This document shows, one piece after another, positions 1-9,940 of a stretch of 64,000 nucleotides of DNA. A program made the translations under genes and the position numbers. The notes under the pieces were generated by a model. The model was given only the letters and a program-made list of their open reading frames with translations, did no database searches and had not been told where the DNA came from. The first letter of the stretch is position 1. Each line of letters begins with the position of its first letter. This DNA is from Chloracidobacterium sp. (GTDB lineage Bacteria; Acidobacteriota; Blastocatellia; Pyrinomonadales; Pyrinomonadaceae): contig JADJJY010000002.1 in assembly GCA_016706275.1 (NCBI GenBank), positions 110,001-174,000 on the forward strand, written 5' to 3'.

Positions 1-995
<995 letters not shown>

Positions 996-1094
996 TAAAT
1001 CTTGTTTACAAGCAAATTTATTTCAAGCAACGCAAGAAGAAAGTAGTGGACTGCAATGTATTCAGTTATCAGATATTAAGTCTTTGAAAATTCA

Positions 1095-1156
1095 GAATGA
1101 TGAACATCGAATAACGAATTCCTGATTCTATATTCCTTATTCGAAATTCTTCATTC
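1095..1156. repeat. Imperfect inverted repeat in the 23S-5S spacer
   Basis: Two 25-base arms (1095-1119 and 1132-1156) match as inverted copies at 21 of 25 positions around a 12-base loop. The arms are A/T-rich and built on GAAT, TTCGAATAA and similar units, the same low-complexity family seen near 13470, 20590, 37165 and 47400. In the rRNA precursor this would fold into a long hairpin between 23S and 5S. It could act as a processing stem, or simply be a member of the dispersed repeat family; the sequence does not decide. Confidence 0.6.
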
Positions 1157-1166
1157 GATACAGTTT

Positions 1167-1281
1167 TCCGGTGATTTTGTCGACAGGGTCACACCCGTTC
1201 CCATCCCGAACACGGCAGTTAAGCCTGTTGGAGCCGATGATACTGCAGCTTTCAGTTGTGGGAAAGTAGGAAGTCGCCGGA
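1167..1281 (+). rRNA. 5S ribosomal RNA
   Basis: A 115-base block has the 5S signature: the 5' end TCCGGTGA pairs with the 3' end TCGCCGGA, and the conserved core CACACCCGTTCCCATCCCGA is followed by ACACGGCAGTTAAGCC and a GGGAAAGTAGG stretch. It lies about 170 bases after the 23S gene in the same orientation, as in a standard rrn operon. A terminator follows within ten bases. Ends are set by the terminal helix and may be off by one or two bases. Confidence 0.96.
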
Positions 1282-1290
1282 TCTATATTA

Positions 1291-1323
1291 AAAAAAGCCC
1301 GTTCATTTTGAGCGGGCTTTTTT
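1291..1323 (+). terminator. Intrinsic terminator of the rrn operon
   Basis: An A-run precedes a hairpin made of GCCCG and CGGGC, extended by flanking A-T pairs, with an eleven-base loop. It is followed by a run of seven T. It lies directly after the 5S gene and is a good Rho-independent terminator. Confidence 0.85.
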
Positions 1324-1402
1324 GCGTTTTGTATCTGATATTTCAATTTTGAAATTCCTGCAACCTTTCCAGTCGAAAACGATATAATTAAACAGACGTC
1401 CG

Positions 1403-3586
1403 ATGGCACTTAGCTTCGAAACATTTTTCCGCCTCGTCTCATACGCCGCTGTATTTTGCGGCTTTTTGGCATTGTGGGTTTCGGGGACGTTTGGGGTTGT
1501 GGGCACCGCGGTTTTTATTGCCATAATGATCGCGGCTTGGTTTCTCGAGGATTCGCGTTGGCAGATATCGGAAAAGGTCGGGACGGCGCTTATCGTTTTA
1601 GCTTTGCCGCTGTTTTATTTGATATGGCGGTTTCAGCTTATTTCGCTTTACAGTTCTGAGACGGTGATCGCGGGTATTCTTGCCCGGATGATCCTGGCAC
1701 TGACGGCGATCAAGCTGTTGCAAAAGAAAGGCGACCGGGACTGGATTTTCCTGTACCTAATGGCGTTTTTCGAGGTCCTGCTCGCTGCCGGGTTGAGCAT
1801 AAGTGCGTTGTATCTGGTCACGTTCCTTGCGTATCTGCTCGTGATGGTCTGCTCGATCATTGCGTTTGAGATGCGTAAGACGGCTAGGGACGTCGAGACG
1901 AAAACCGCTATCGATAAAAAGAAAGAGGTTTCGGTATTTACCTCAGCCGCTGTCGTTCCGGCACGGAGACTGCCGACGACATCGATCGCCCTGATCGTCT
2001 TTATTGTAATGCTGGCGGCACCACTGTTTTTTATGCTGCCGCGTGTCGGCGGGGCCGGTTTTGGCGGCAAGCAGGGCGGGATGAATACGCAGACTGGATT
2101 TTCGGACCTCGTTAGGCTGGGCGGCATTGGCCGCATCCAGCAAAATAGCGAAGTCGTGATGCGGGTCAAACTTGAGGGGAATTCTGTCGAGCAAGACGGG
2201 CTTTATTTTCGCGGTACGGCACTCGACACGTTTGATAATCAGGCATGGAGCAGAGCGAGGACCGGGACCAAAGAGCCTTATGTACGAGGCGAACGCGAGT
2301 TCATTCAGATCGATCAGCCCGCCGGACGAGATAGTTTATCGATCCAAACCATATATCTCGAACCGCTCGATACAGCAGTGTTGTTCGCTCTGCCCAAAGC
2401 CGTAGCAGTGCAGAGCATCTTTCCACTCATCGAAAAAGATAGCTACGGAGCACTTACGTTCAGACGAAATTATGAGCGGGTGAGTTATAAGGTGCTGTCG
2501 GATCGCTCGCTCCCGGATAAGTCTCGGCTGCGTTTGGACAATAACGCATATGGCCCTGAATCGCAAAATTATCTGCAACTGCCAGCGAGCTACGACCGAC
2601 GTATCTTTGATCTCGCTTACAGCATCGCGTCCAAAGAAAAGAACCGCTATGACCGTGCGGCCGCGGTCGAAAAATATCTACAAAATAATCTGGGCTACAC
2701 GCTTGAACAAAAGGCGAGCGGCGATGAACCGGTTGCAGATTTTTTGTTCAATGTGCGTGAGGGGCATTGTGAATACTTCGCAACCGCGATGGCGGTCATG
2801 CTGCGGACACAGGGGATTGCGACGCGCATCGTCAATGGCTTTCACGGCGGCGAATATAACGAGACTGTGGATATGACGGTCGTTCGATCGAGTAACGCCC
2901 ATTCATGGGTCGAGGTCTATTTTCCAAAAGAGAACGTATGGGTGCCGTTTGACCCGACGCCATTCTCGGGCGATGCGGCCCCAGCATCGTCGGGACTCGT
3001 CGGCCAGTTTAACAAATACGTCGAAGCACTCGAAGCGTTTTGGATTCAGTATTTTGTTGCATTCGACAACCAAGAGCAACGTTCGCTCGTCAAAACGCTC
3101 CGCAACGGCTTTGTCGATTATCAGGCACAATCTGCGTCCTATTTAACCCACGCCCAGGACATTCTTGCAGAGTGGTGGAAAGATGCTCGCGGCGATAAAG
3201 GAATGCAGTCCAGCCTTGCCGCAATCGGATACGCAGTCGCGTATATTGTCGGCGGTGTTTTGGGAATTATCTTACTAGTCTGGCTCGGCCGTAAAATCGT
3301 TAAGATGAACTTTTGGCGGCGAGTACGAAACCGGGTCTATTCTCGAGAACGCGATTCGGTTGTCGAATTCTATGAGCGTATGCAGCAGGCGTTGGCGAAA
3401 AAGGGAATAAGCCGCCAGCCGTTTGAGACGCCGCTTGAGTTTGCCTTTGGGGTTGGCTCGGCTGAGGTTGTTAGCATTACCGAAAAATATAATCGAGTGA
3501 GATTTGGTGAGGAAGCCCTGTCGCCGGACGAAGCCGAGGAAATCGAAGGTTTGCTTGAAAGACTAGAAGAAATAGAAACAGGATGA
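1403..3586 (+). CDS. Membrane transglutaminase-like protein (TgpA/DUF3488 family)
   Basis: This 727-residue protein has about six to seven hydrophobic helices in residues 1-215, a large extracytoplasmic part, one more helix near 600-625 and a cytoplasmic C-terminal DUF4129-like tail. The transglutaminase core carries the full catalytic triad: Cys456 in GHCEYFA, His500 in NAHSWVEVYF and Asp517 in FDPTP. This is the architecture of TgpA-type proteins, thought to act on periplasmic or cell-envelope protein substrates. Such genes often sit beside a MoxR ATPase and a DUF58 protein; neither is here, so the gene stands alone after the rrn operon. A TATAAT hexamer at 1383-1388 could be its -10 box, giving a very short leader; no convincing -35 was found. 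The family call is firm; the substrate is unknown. Confidence 0.9.
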   Translation: MALSFETFFRLVSYAAVFCGFLALWVSGTFGVVGTAVFIAIMIAAWFLEDSRWQISEKVGTALIVLALPLFYLIWRFQLISLYSSETVIAGILARMILALTAIKLLQKKGDRDWIFLYLMAFFEVLLAAGLSISALYLVTFLAYLLVMVCSIIAFEMRKTARDVETKTAIDKKKEVSVFTSAAVVPARRLPTTSIALIVFIVMLAAPLFFMLPRVGGAGFGGKQGGMNTQTGFSDLVRLGGIGRIQQNSEVVMRVKLEGNSVEQDGLYFRGTALDTFDNQAWSRARTGTKEPYVRGEREFIQIDQPAGRDSLSIQTIYLEPLDTAVLFALPKAVAVQSIFPLIEKDSYGALTFRRNYERVSYKVLSDRSLPDKSRLRLDNNAYGPESQNYLQLPASYDRRIFDLAYSIASKEKNRYDRAAAVEKYLQNNLGYTLEQKASGDEPVADFLFNVREGHCEYFATAMAVMLRTQGIATRIVNGFHGGEYNETVDMTVVRSSNAHSWVEVYFPKENVWVPFDPTPFSGDAAPASSGLVGQFNKYVEALEAFWIQYFVAFDNQEQRSLVKTLRNGFVDYQAQSASYLTHAQDILAEWWKDARGDKGMQSSLAAIGYAVAYIVGGVLGIILLVWLGRKIVKMNFWRRVRNRVYSRERDSVVEFYERMQQALAKKGISRQPFETPLEFAFGVGSAEVVSITEKYNRVRFGEEALSPDEAEEIEGLLERLEEIETG

Positions 3587-3662
3587 ACATGATATGCAAG
3601 ATCGATCAAATGATCCCGTTTACCTTGTCCATCCTGTTGAATAACAGAATCGCGATCAGAGA

Positions 3663-4142
3663 CTATTTATCGTCGCTGTCGTCTTTCTTATCATCCGAGC
3701 TTGCCGGAGCCGTAGGTGCGGCGGGTGCCGTGCCTGTGACCTTTGCTATGCCCGATTTTGTAGAGATCGTTTTGCCCGATTCGTCGGTCAGAGTCGCTTC
3801 GACCTTATAGTCGCCAGGCAGAGGGGTTGTGAACGTAGTCCATACGGTTGCTGACGAGGTTAGGTCCATTGACTGGTCGCCGACCTTTTCGCCCTTTGTC
3901 TTACCCGCGACATTGTCATACGTCACGTTCCAAGACACCTTGTGTTTGCCGCTCGGCAGCCCCGTGGCGTCGACCATTGCATAAATCTCTTTGCCGGTGT
4001 CAAACGAGCTCGCCGGCTGTTTGCCTTCCTTATCTTTAGCAAACTTGATGTCACTCAAATTCGCCGTCGTCATGCTGCACTCAAAACCTGCCGAAACAAA
4101 AATGAGCAGAGCAAGCCCAAGTATCAAAGTTGTCTTTTTCAT
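3663..4142 (-). CDS. Secreted protein of unknown function
   Basis: The 159-residue product begins with a typical signal peptide (MKKTTLILGLALLIFVSAG). A cysteine follows at about position 22, but the residues before it (GFEC) do not fit a standard lipobox, so lipoprotein status is doubtful. The body looks like one beta-sandwich module (about 25-140) with alternating hydrophobic residues and phrases such as GDYKVEATLTDESGK, as in extracellular Ig-like domains. The C-terminus is Ala/Pro-rich and then highly acidic (SSDDKKDDSDDK). The start is supported by a strong AGGAGA ribosome site just upstream. No family was recognised. Confidence 0.7.
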   Translation of the reverse strand: MKKTTLILGLALLIFVSAGFECSMTTANLSDIKFAKDKEGKQPASSFDTGKEIYAMVDATGLPSGKHKVSWNVTYDNVAGKTKGEKVGDQSMDLTSSATVWTTFTTPLPGDYKVEATLTDESGKTISTKSGIAKVTGTAPAAPTAPASSDDKKDDSDDK

Positions 4143-4286
4143 AAGAATCTCCTAATTAAATTAAAAATTTATCTATCGCGTAAGTGTGGTTTTGAGAAGT
4201 GTAATCAATCGGCGGCAAACTCGCAAGTCGGCGCAATGATAAGACCTCACGCGTGTGATAACCTAGTTGTTTGCTTAGTACGCGTT

Positions 4287-5645
4287 ATGAAGAAAGTTGG
4301 ATTTGTCAGTCTCGGATGCCCCAAAAATCTCGTCGATAGCGAGGTGATGATGGGCCAGCTCGCCGAGGCGGGCTATGAGATCACAAACAATGCCGAAGAG
4401 GCCGATACGGTCGTCGTGAACACGTGCGGCTTTATCGAATCCGCAAAACAGGAATCGGTTGACGCCATCCTCGAAGCCACACGCTGGAAATCAGGCGGTG
4501 CGGCGAGCCGTGTTATCGTCGCCGGGTGTCTGGTCGAACGTTACCGCGACGATCTGATGAAAGAGCTGCCCGAGGTGGATGCATTTATCGGCACGTCGCA
4601 GGTTGGCGATATACTCAAGGCAGCGGACGCAGAATTTGACGCAAAACAACTGACAATCTCGCCGATCGGCAATAAATCAGCAACGTATCTCTACGACGAG
4701 TATACGCCGCGAATGCGGGCGACCGATTCATACACTGCATTTATTAAGATCGCCGAGGGCTGCGACCGGCCGTGTGCGTTTTGCTCGATACCGGGAATGC
4801 GTGGCTCTTTCAGATCACGCCGTTTTGGCTCGATCATTGAGGAAGCACGGCAATTGGCCAAAGACGGCGTCAAAGAGATCGTGCTTATCGCTCAGGATTC
4901 ATCCCGTTACGGCGAAGACCTCGGCGAAGTGGACGCCCTCGCGGCCCTCATTCGTGCCCTCGGTGAGATAGATGGCATTGAATGGATCCGTCCGATGTAT
5001 GCTTTTCCGACGCATATTTCTGATGCTTTTTTATCAGCGATCGCCGAGACGCCCAAGGCCGTTAAATATCTCGATATGCCGCTGCAGCACGCATCGCGAA
5101 ATGTATTAAAGCTGATGAAACGCGGCGGGACACGGGAATCGCTGGAACGCCTTATCGGTAGAGTTCGCGACGCCGTTCCGGGCATTGCGATACGGACGAC
5201 ATTTATCACCGGCTTTCCGGGCGAGACCGAAGAGGATTTTGAGGAGCTTATCAAGTTTGTCCAAAACTGCCGATTTGATAACGTGGGTGTTTTTACCTAC
5301 TCCGACGAAGAGGGCACCGCAGCGTACGATCTGCCCAACAAGGTCGATAACAAAGTCGCGATGCAGCGCCGCAACCGGCTGATGAAAGAACAGGCGAAGA
5401 TCAGCAAACAGCTCAACAAAGCTAAGATCGGAAATACATACAAAGTTTTGTTTGAGGGGCTCTCACAGGAATCCGACCTATTGTTCCAAGGCCGTCTCGA
5501 AGGCCAGGCTCAAGAGATCGACGGCTACATCCTAATAAACGATATGCCCGAAGATCTCGATCCGCAGATCGGAGCGATCTACAACGTAAAGATCACCGAA
5601 GCCCACGCATACGATCTCGTCGGCGAGATCATCAGCCTAAATTAA
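4287..5645 (+). CDS. rimO: Ribosomal protein S12 methylthiotransferase RimO
   Basis: RimO is a radical-SAM enzyme that adds a methylthio group to the conserved aspartate of ribosomal protein S12. The 452-residue product has the expected order. The N-terminal MTTase domain carries Cys11 (LGCPKN), Cys47 (NTCGF) and Cys81 (VAGC) for one iron-sulfur cluster. The radical-SAM domain carries Cys159, Cys163 and Cys166 (CDRPCAFC). A TRAM-like domain closes the protein. The opening MKKVGFVSLGCPKN is typical of RimO rather than MiaB. The frame stays open well upstream, but the ATG at 4287 matches the family start. Its stop overlaps by three bases the stop of the convergent cyanophycinase-like gene. Confidence 0.95.
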   Translation: MKKVGFVSLGCPKNLVDSEVMMGQLAEAGYEITNNAEEADTVVVNTCGFIESAKQESVDAILEATRWKSGGAASRVIVAGCLVERYRDDLMKELPEVDAFIGTSQVGDILKAADAEFDAKQLTISPIGNKSATYLYDEYTPRMRATDSYTAFIKIAEGCDRPCAFCSIPGMRGSFRSRRFGSIIEEARQLAKDGVKEIVLIAQDSSRYGEDLGEVDALAALIRALGEIDGIEWIRPMYAFPTHISDAFLSAIAETPKAVKYLDMPLQHASRNVLKLMKRGGTRESLERLIGRVRDAVPGIAIRTTFITGFPGETEEDFEELIKFVQNCRFDNVGVFTYSDEEGTAAYDLPNKVDNKVAMQRRNRLMKEQAKISKQLNKAKIGNTYKVLFEGLSQESDLLFQGRLEGQAQEIDGYILINDMPEDLDPQIGAIYNVKITEAHAYDLVGEIISLN

Positions 5646-6631
5646 TATGGATTGCCGCTCAATACACCGTTGGTGACACTGATCGAATAAAAACCACTTG
5701 CCGGACGATTTCGCAGGTTAAAGGTTTGATTTTCAGCAAGACGCCAGATCTTAAATCCCGAATATGTGAGTGGGGAACCGGGCAAACAAACCTCAGGCTG
5801 ATGATCCGCCAACACAAAATATGCCCGCCCGTTACCGTTGCCTTTTACGGTTGCTATGCCGTCCTGATCCACGACAACACTAGTTGATTCGCTGACGGCA
5901 ATACCCATTGGTTCGGTGCTAACGCCGTCCTTGATCTGCCGCGCGAGAAACGCGAACAGCCGCCCCATTCTGTCCCGCTGAACGAAGTGCGAATCTGTTA
6001 TTGTACCTGTCAGGTCGCCCCAACTAAAAAAATTGTAGGTGAATGAAATAGACGGGTCGTACGGGTTACTAAGTGATTGGGCAGAAGTTGCACTACCCGA
6101 GCAGGCATCGTAAACAAACGCCCCTTGGATGGCTAGACCTGCACTTGTTCCGCCGACGGCTCCGCCACGGCGGTAGACCATTTTGACAGCCCGTGCGATC
6201 GATGTGTTTGCAAACAGGGTGACGTAATCGCATTGGTCGCCGCCCGCAAAGAATACGACCTCGGCCTTTTGTATAGAAGCAACGACGTTTTTATACCTTG
6301 AATCTAACCTCTCCGTGATAACAAACGTTTCGACCGAATCGACGCCGTTCATCGCCAAAATCGGTGCGTTGTATCCATTTGACCCGGTCGCACGCAAAAC
6401 AACAACATCAACCTTTGCCGCACAGTCTGTACAGCCGCGCGCCTTATCAATCATCCACTGTATTGCGGGGTCGACATCCGTACCGCCGCCGCCAAGATTT
6501 AGAACGGGTCCGAAGAGTTGAGGACGGACGTCAACTGCGTTTCCGCTCAGATAACGCGTTACCGTCGCATGAGCTGAACTGCAAAATAGCAGAACTAGAA
6601 AGGCCTTTGCTGAAAACGTGAAAAATTTCAT
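5642..6631 (-). CDS. Cyanophycinase-like secreted peptidase (S51 family)
   Basis: The 329-residue protein has a signal peptide (about 1-22, ending AHA) and the peptidase S51 core. A glycine-rich strand (NLGGGGTDVD) is followed by FAGGDQ at 128-133, the nucleophile motif GGTSAG with Ser163, and a DSHFVQRDRMGRL segment with His215, the pattern of cyanophycinase and its relatives. Cyanophycinase cleaves the Asp-Arg storage polymer cyanophycin. A secreted form would more likely act on external peptides or polymer. No cyanophycin synthetase gene is in the window. The family is clear; the true substrate is not. Confidence 0.85.
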   Translation of the reverse strand: MKFFTFSAKAFLVLLFCSSAHATVTRYLSGNAVDVRPQLFGPVLNLGGGGTDVDPAIQWMIDKARGCTDCAAKVDVVVLRATGSNGYNAPILAMNGVDSVETFVITERLDSRYKNVVASIQKAEVVFFAGGDQCDYVTLFANTSIARAVKMVYRRGGAVGGTSAGLAIQGAFVYDACSGSATSAQSLSNPYDPSISFTYNFFSWGDLTGTITDSHFVQRDRMGRLFAFLARQIKDGVSTEPMGIAVSESTSVVVDQDGIATVKGNGNGRAYFVLADHQPEVCLPGSPLTYSGFKIWRLAENQTFNLRNRPASGFYSISVTNGVLSGNPY

Positions 6632-6728
6632 TCGTCACTCCGGTTATCTTGTTAAGTATTGTCGTTGAAAAGATCCTTCGAAGCAAAAAGATAACCGTCG
6701 AAGACAAAACGGGGCAAACCCGGTCGGC

Positions 6729-7245
6729 CTATTGGAGGTTTCGAGTCGTGTGTTCGGTGACGCTAGCAAAGGGTATTTTTTCAGACTCACTATCGCCTTA
6801 CGGTAACTGGATATCGTCAATGCCTCGACGAGCCCCATTGAGCCTCCCGGCCAGAGGAGCGGTTTCCAATTTAACGCCAGTATCTGCCGGGGTAGTTGAG
6901 GATTTTCGTTTTGAATATCTCTTTGTAGGGAATAAGAATCCTGCCCCAAGCGTGAACATCCCCGCTACGACAAATAGCATAAATACCAGCTTTCCATAAG
7001 ACTGCGGAAACAGCTCAAAATCTTTCAGAGCCCCGTTTATCAAGCCAATTACCAGACCAAAATGAACATCGCGATTCCGATCCGAAACAGTTTGAAATTT
7101 GGCCGCCGTGTCACGAACGGTTTGGTTTATGCCTCGCCGGAAACAATATCGCTTATGCCATCGAGTGACAGCCCGCGGTCCGGCCAAAGCTCGTACCCGA
7201 GGTAAACTGTTTCCCGCATCGGGGGCAATATAGATTATCAGCCAT
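6729..7245 (-). pseudogene. Decayed double zinc-ribbon membrane protein gene
   Basis: Reading the minus strand from ATG at 7245 gives MADNLYCPRCGKQFTSGTSF, a good zinc-ribbon start. The second Cys pair expected next (FCRTCG) reads FGRTAG in frame. Dropping one base at that point restores GLSLDGISDIVSGEA, so one base appears lost and one Cys codon changed to Gly. The frame then meets TAA, and a second one-base shift leads into a readable stretch that includes a membrane helix (LVFMLFVVAGMFTLGAGFLF, near 6970-6920). An in-frame TAA follows near 6820, and beyond it comes FASVTEHTTRNLQ and a stop. The ending SVTEHTTR resembles the C-terminal motif of a small zinc-ribbon membrane protein family that I associate with Blastocatellia. 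Two frameshifts, one lost Cys and one nonsense codon make this a pseudogene. Confidence 0.75.
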
Positions 7246-7437
7246 GGTAAGCATTACGATTTTGGGTTATCAAAGGTTAGTCCTTTGAGAGCAAATGTTT
7301 GTACCCTGGGGGTCGTTCAGACTTCTTCAAGATTTCTTTTTCTTGCATCATCTTGATTTATGAATTTTATAGTTGATGCAATTCAGGCTTCGATTTACAC
7401 TTTTGTTGTATTTATTGTCTCGAAAGGAATATGAATT

Positions 7438-8220
7438 ATGAGATTTAGCAAGATATTTACCGTGGCATTTATTTTTTTGACGATATGTTCCGCATACAGT
7501 CAAAAAGACATAACCAAGCCGCTCGATAAGTGGAGTAAGGATGACCTGATAAAGTTTACTTCTGACTCAAACTGGGCTAAGACTTTCCGTTCTACAGAAG
7601 GAGCAGGTGGAAACAACCAGCGCCGGACTGCGGGACAACTTGTTCAAGATGTAACGGTCGGTGGAGACGATGCTCGAATTTCCAGATACTCCGGAGGCGA
7701 GCCTCTTATACTCCGTCTCCACTCGTCGGAGTTTTTGCGGAGAGCGGTAGTGAGGTTACAGCAAATCGAAGCCGGCTACGACAAAATGAGCAGCGACGAC
7801 AAGGCGAAGTTTGATGCGAGTCGCAAGGTATATTTGGAGTGCGCTATCTGTAAGGATTATTACGTGGTAACGCTAACTCGCGTATTTGATGATGCGCGAT
7901 CTGCTGCCGGTGAAGGCGTCTTTCAGGCGATGACACTGGACGAGGTGAGATCTTACGTAAAGTTAGTTAACGACAAGGGCGAAGAGCGGAATTTGTTTCA
8001 GTTCACCGCACCCAAAAAATCTAGTGATCAAGCAATATTCTTTTTTAAGCGTACCAATGATAACGGCGTGCCATTTGTCACACCGGAAACTAAAAGCGTA
8101 AAGATAATTTTCACCGCTGCCGCCCGCGACAGAGCCGTCAATAGATTTGCTTATCTGTTACCTCCTTATTTCGAATTTAATATGCTCAAAATTGTAATCG
8201 ACGGGACAATCTCCTTTTAA
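7438..8220 (+). CDS. Secreted protein of unknown function
   Basis: The 260-residue product starts with a clear signal peptide (about 1-21, ending SAYSQ). The mature part is mixed alpha/beta. It has a CAICKDYYVVTL segment near residue 140 holding two of its few cysteines, and a C-terminal LLPPYFEFNMLKIVIDG ending. The arrangement faintly recalls GWxTD-type secreted proteins, but I cannot assign a family. An AAAGGA ribosome site precedes the ATG. The roughly 190-base upstream spacer separates it from the zinc-ribbon pseudogene on the opposite strand and contains nothing else that I recognise. Confidence 0.75.
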   Translation: MRFSKIFTVAFIFLTICSAYSQKDITKPLDKWSKDDLIKFTSDSNWAKTFRSTEGAGGNNQRRTAGQLVQDVTVGGDDARISRYSGGEPLILRLHSSEFLRRAVVRLQQIEAGYDKMSSDDKAKFDASRKVYLECAICKDYYVVTLTRVFDDARSAAGEGVFQAMTLDEVRSYVKLVNDKGEERNLFQFTAPKKSSDQAIFFFKRTNDNGVPFVTPETKSVKIIFTAAARDRAVNRFAYLLPPYFEFNMLKIVIDGTISF

Positions 8221-8244
8221 TGTGAGTAAATCTTAACGAACCAT

Positions 8245-8266
8245 TAAGCCCCTTTGTCGGGCCTTT
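8245..8266 (+). terminator. Weak terminator-like hairpin
   Basis: AAGCCC and GGGCCTTTT flank a seven-base loop just after the preceding gene, giving a short G/C stem with one bulge and a short T-run. It is plausible as a terminator but weak. The rest of the 8221-8443 spacer is A/T-rich and probably holds the glnA promoter, which I could not place. Confidence 0.4.
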
Positions 8267-8443
8267 TCATGTCTTATGAATTGTTTCCTACAATTTTGTA
8301 GTAATATGCAGCGCACAAAAGCGGCCACAACTTTCTTGATTTGCTTTTAAGAGTTCATAAAGTAGAATCTCATTTTTGAAATTCTGAATATTTACTTTAG
8401 ACGAAAGCTTTTACTAACAATTTCAATCTAACCAGGAGAGATA

Positions 8444-9865
8444 ATGAACGCAAAGAATGTATTGCATTACGCCGCCGACCAGGAAGCAAGGTTTGTTTCC
8501 GTGCGGTTTACCGATCTGATCGGTTCGTGGCACCACCTCACGTTTCCCATCGGCCAGCTGTCAGAGGACAGCTTTGAAGATGGTTTTGGATTTGACGCCT
8601 CGTCGCTTCGCGGCTGGGCGGCGATCCACGAATCGGACATGCTGCTCGTACCGGACCCGTCGCGTTTCTGGATCGACCCGTTTACCGACGACACGACGCT
8701 GTGCCTGATCGCAAACGCTGTTGACCCCATCACAAAAGAGGGCTACGACCTTGACCCGCGTTCGGTTGCGATGCGTGCCGAGAGCTATCTGAAATTTACC
8801 GGCATCGCCGACACGATCAATGTTGGTCCTGAAGCCGAGTTTTTTGTCTTTGACGAGGCTCGCTTTCACAACGATCAGCACTCGGCCGGTTTTCATGTAA
8901 ATTCGGATGAGGGCCACTGGAACTCGGGCCGCGAGGGCGACGATTATTCGACGAATAATGGCTATCACATTCGTGCCAAAGAGGGCTACGTTCCGGTTGC
9001 TCCTCTTGATTCGCTTGTGGATCTGCGAAACACGATGTCAACGATACTCGGTGAAGTCGGTATCAATGTCGAGTGTCACCACCACGAAGTCGCGACCGCC
9101 GGACAGTGCGAGATCGATTTCAAATTCTCTAATCTGCTGCACACGGCTGACAATCTGATGTTGTTCAAATACATCGTCAAAAACACGGCCGCTGCTGCGG
9201 GCAAGACCGCGACGTTTATGCCAAAACCGATCTATGGTGATAACGGTTCGGGCATGCATTGCCACCAGTCGCTTTGGAAAGACGGCTCGCCGCTGTTTGC
9301 GGGCGATCAATACGCGGGGCTGTCGGAAATGGCGAAATTTTACATCGGCGGGTTGCTCAAACATGCTCCGGCTCTTGTCGGGTTTGCCGCTCCGACGACA
9401 AACAGTTACAAGCGTCTTGTCCCCGGATTCGAAGCTCCGGTAAATCTTGCGTATTCGGCACGTAACCGCTCGGCGGCTGTGCGAATACCGATGTTCTCGT
9501 CTTCGCCAAAAGCCAAACGCCTCGAATTTAGACCGCCCGATCCGTCGTGCAATCCGTACATCACTTTTGCTGCGTTGCTGATGGCCGGCCTTGACGGCAT
9601 CCAGAACCGCATCGATCCCGGTGAGCCGCTCGATAAGGACATCTACGATCTGCCGCCCGAAGAGCTGAAGAACGTGCCTTCGTTGCCTGGCAGCCTTGAT
9701 GAGGCTCTGAACGCTCTCGAAGCCGATCATGATTTCCTGCTTAAGGGCGATGTTTTCTCATCGAAGATGATCGAACGCTGGATCTCATACAAACGCGACA
9801 ACGAGATCACGCCGCTGCGTTTGCGTCCGCATCCGCTTGAGTTTTCGATGTATTACGACATTTAA
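8444..9865 (+). CDS. glnA: Glutamine synthetase, type I
   Basis: Glutamine synthetase joins ammonia to glutamate using ATP and is the main entry of nitrogen into metabolism. The 473-residue protein has the type I layout: an N-terminal beta-grasp domain with the FDASSLRGW segment, then the catalytic domain with GPEAEFFVF, the NGSGMHCHQS nucleotide/glutamate motif and the RLEFRPPDPSCNPY arginine flap region. The C-terminal segment IYDLPPEE keeps Tyr401, the residue adenylylated in GS-I beta enzymes, so this is probably a GlnE-controlled form. The start is fixed by an AGGAGAGATA ribosome site. A strong hairpin terminator follows, so it is likely transcribed alone. No glnB or ntr genes are adjacent. 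Confidence 0.97.
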   Translation: MNAKNVLHYAADQEARFVSVRFTDLIGSWHHLTFPIGQLSEDSFEDGFGFDASSLRGWAAIHESDMLLVPDPSRFWIDPFTDDTTLCLIANAVDPITKEGYDLDPRSVAMRAESYLKFTGIADTINVGPEAEFFVFDEARFHNDQHSAGFHVNSDEGHWNSGREGDDYSTNNGYHIRAKEGYVPVAPLDSLVDLRNTMSTILGEVGINVECHHHEVATAGQCEIDFKFSNLLHTADNLMLFKYIVKNTAAAAGKTATFMPKPIYGDNGSGMHCHQSLWKDGSPLFAGDQYAGLSEMAKFYIGGLLKHAPALVGFAAPTTNSYKRLVPGFEAPVNLAYSARNRSAAVRIPMFSSSPKAKRLEFRPPDPSCNPYITFAALLMAGLDGIQNRIDPGEPLDKDIYDLPPEELKNVPSLPGSLDEALNALEADHDFLLKGDVFSSKMIERWISYKRDNEITPLRLRPHPLEFSMYYDI

Positions 9866-9866
9866 G

Positions 9867-9925
9867 TTGTCGGTAGTCAGTTGTCAGTTGTCGGTGGGCA
9901 GATCGTGCGATCTGCCCACTTTTTT
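9867..9925 (+). terminator. glnA terminator preceded by GTTGTCAG-family repeat
   Basis: Directly after the glnA stop come about 27 bases of tandem units close to GTCAGTTGTCAGTTGTCGG, a dispersed repeat family also found near 52800, 55040 and 55430. They run into a 12-base-pair stem (GTGGGCAGATCG paired with its complement, 9894-9919) and a T6 run. The stem and T-run form a strong Rho-independent terminator. The repeat before it is separate from the hairpin. Confidence 0.85.
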
Positions 9926-9940
9926 GCGAATATAGTATTA

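Noticed and set aside
6649..6999. Plus-strand frame opposite the zinc-ribbon pseudogene
   Set aside because: No ribosome site or motif; the minus strand explains the sequence better.
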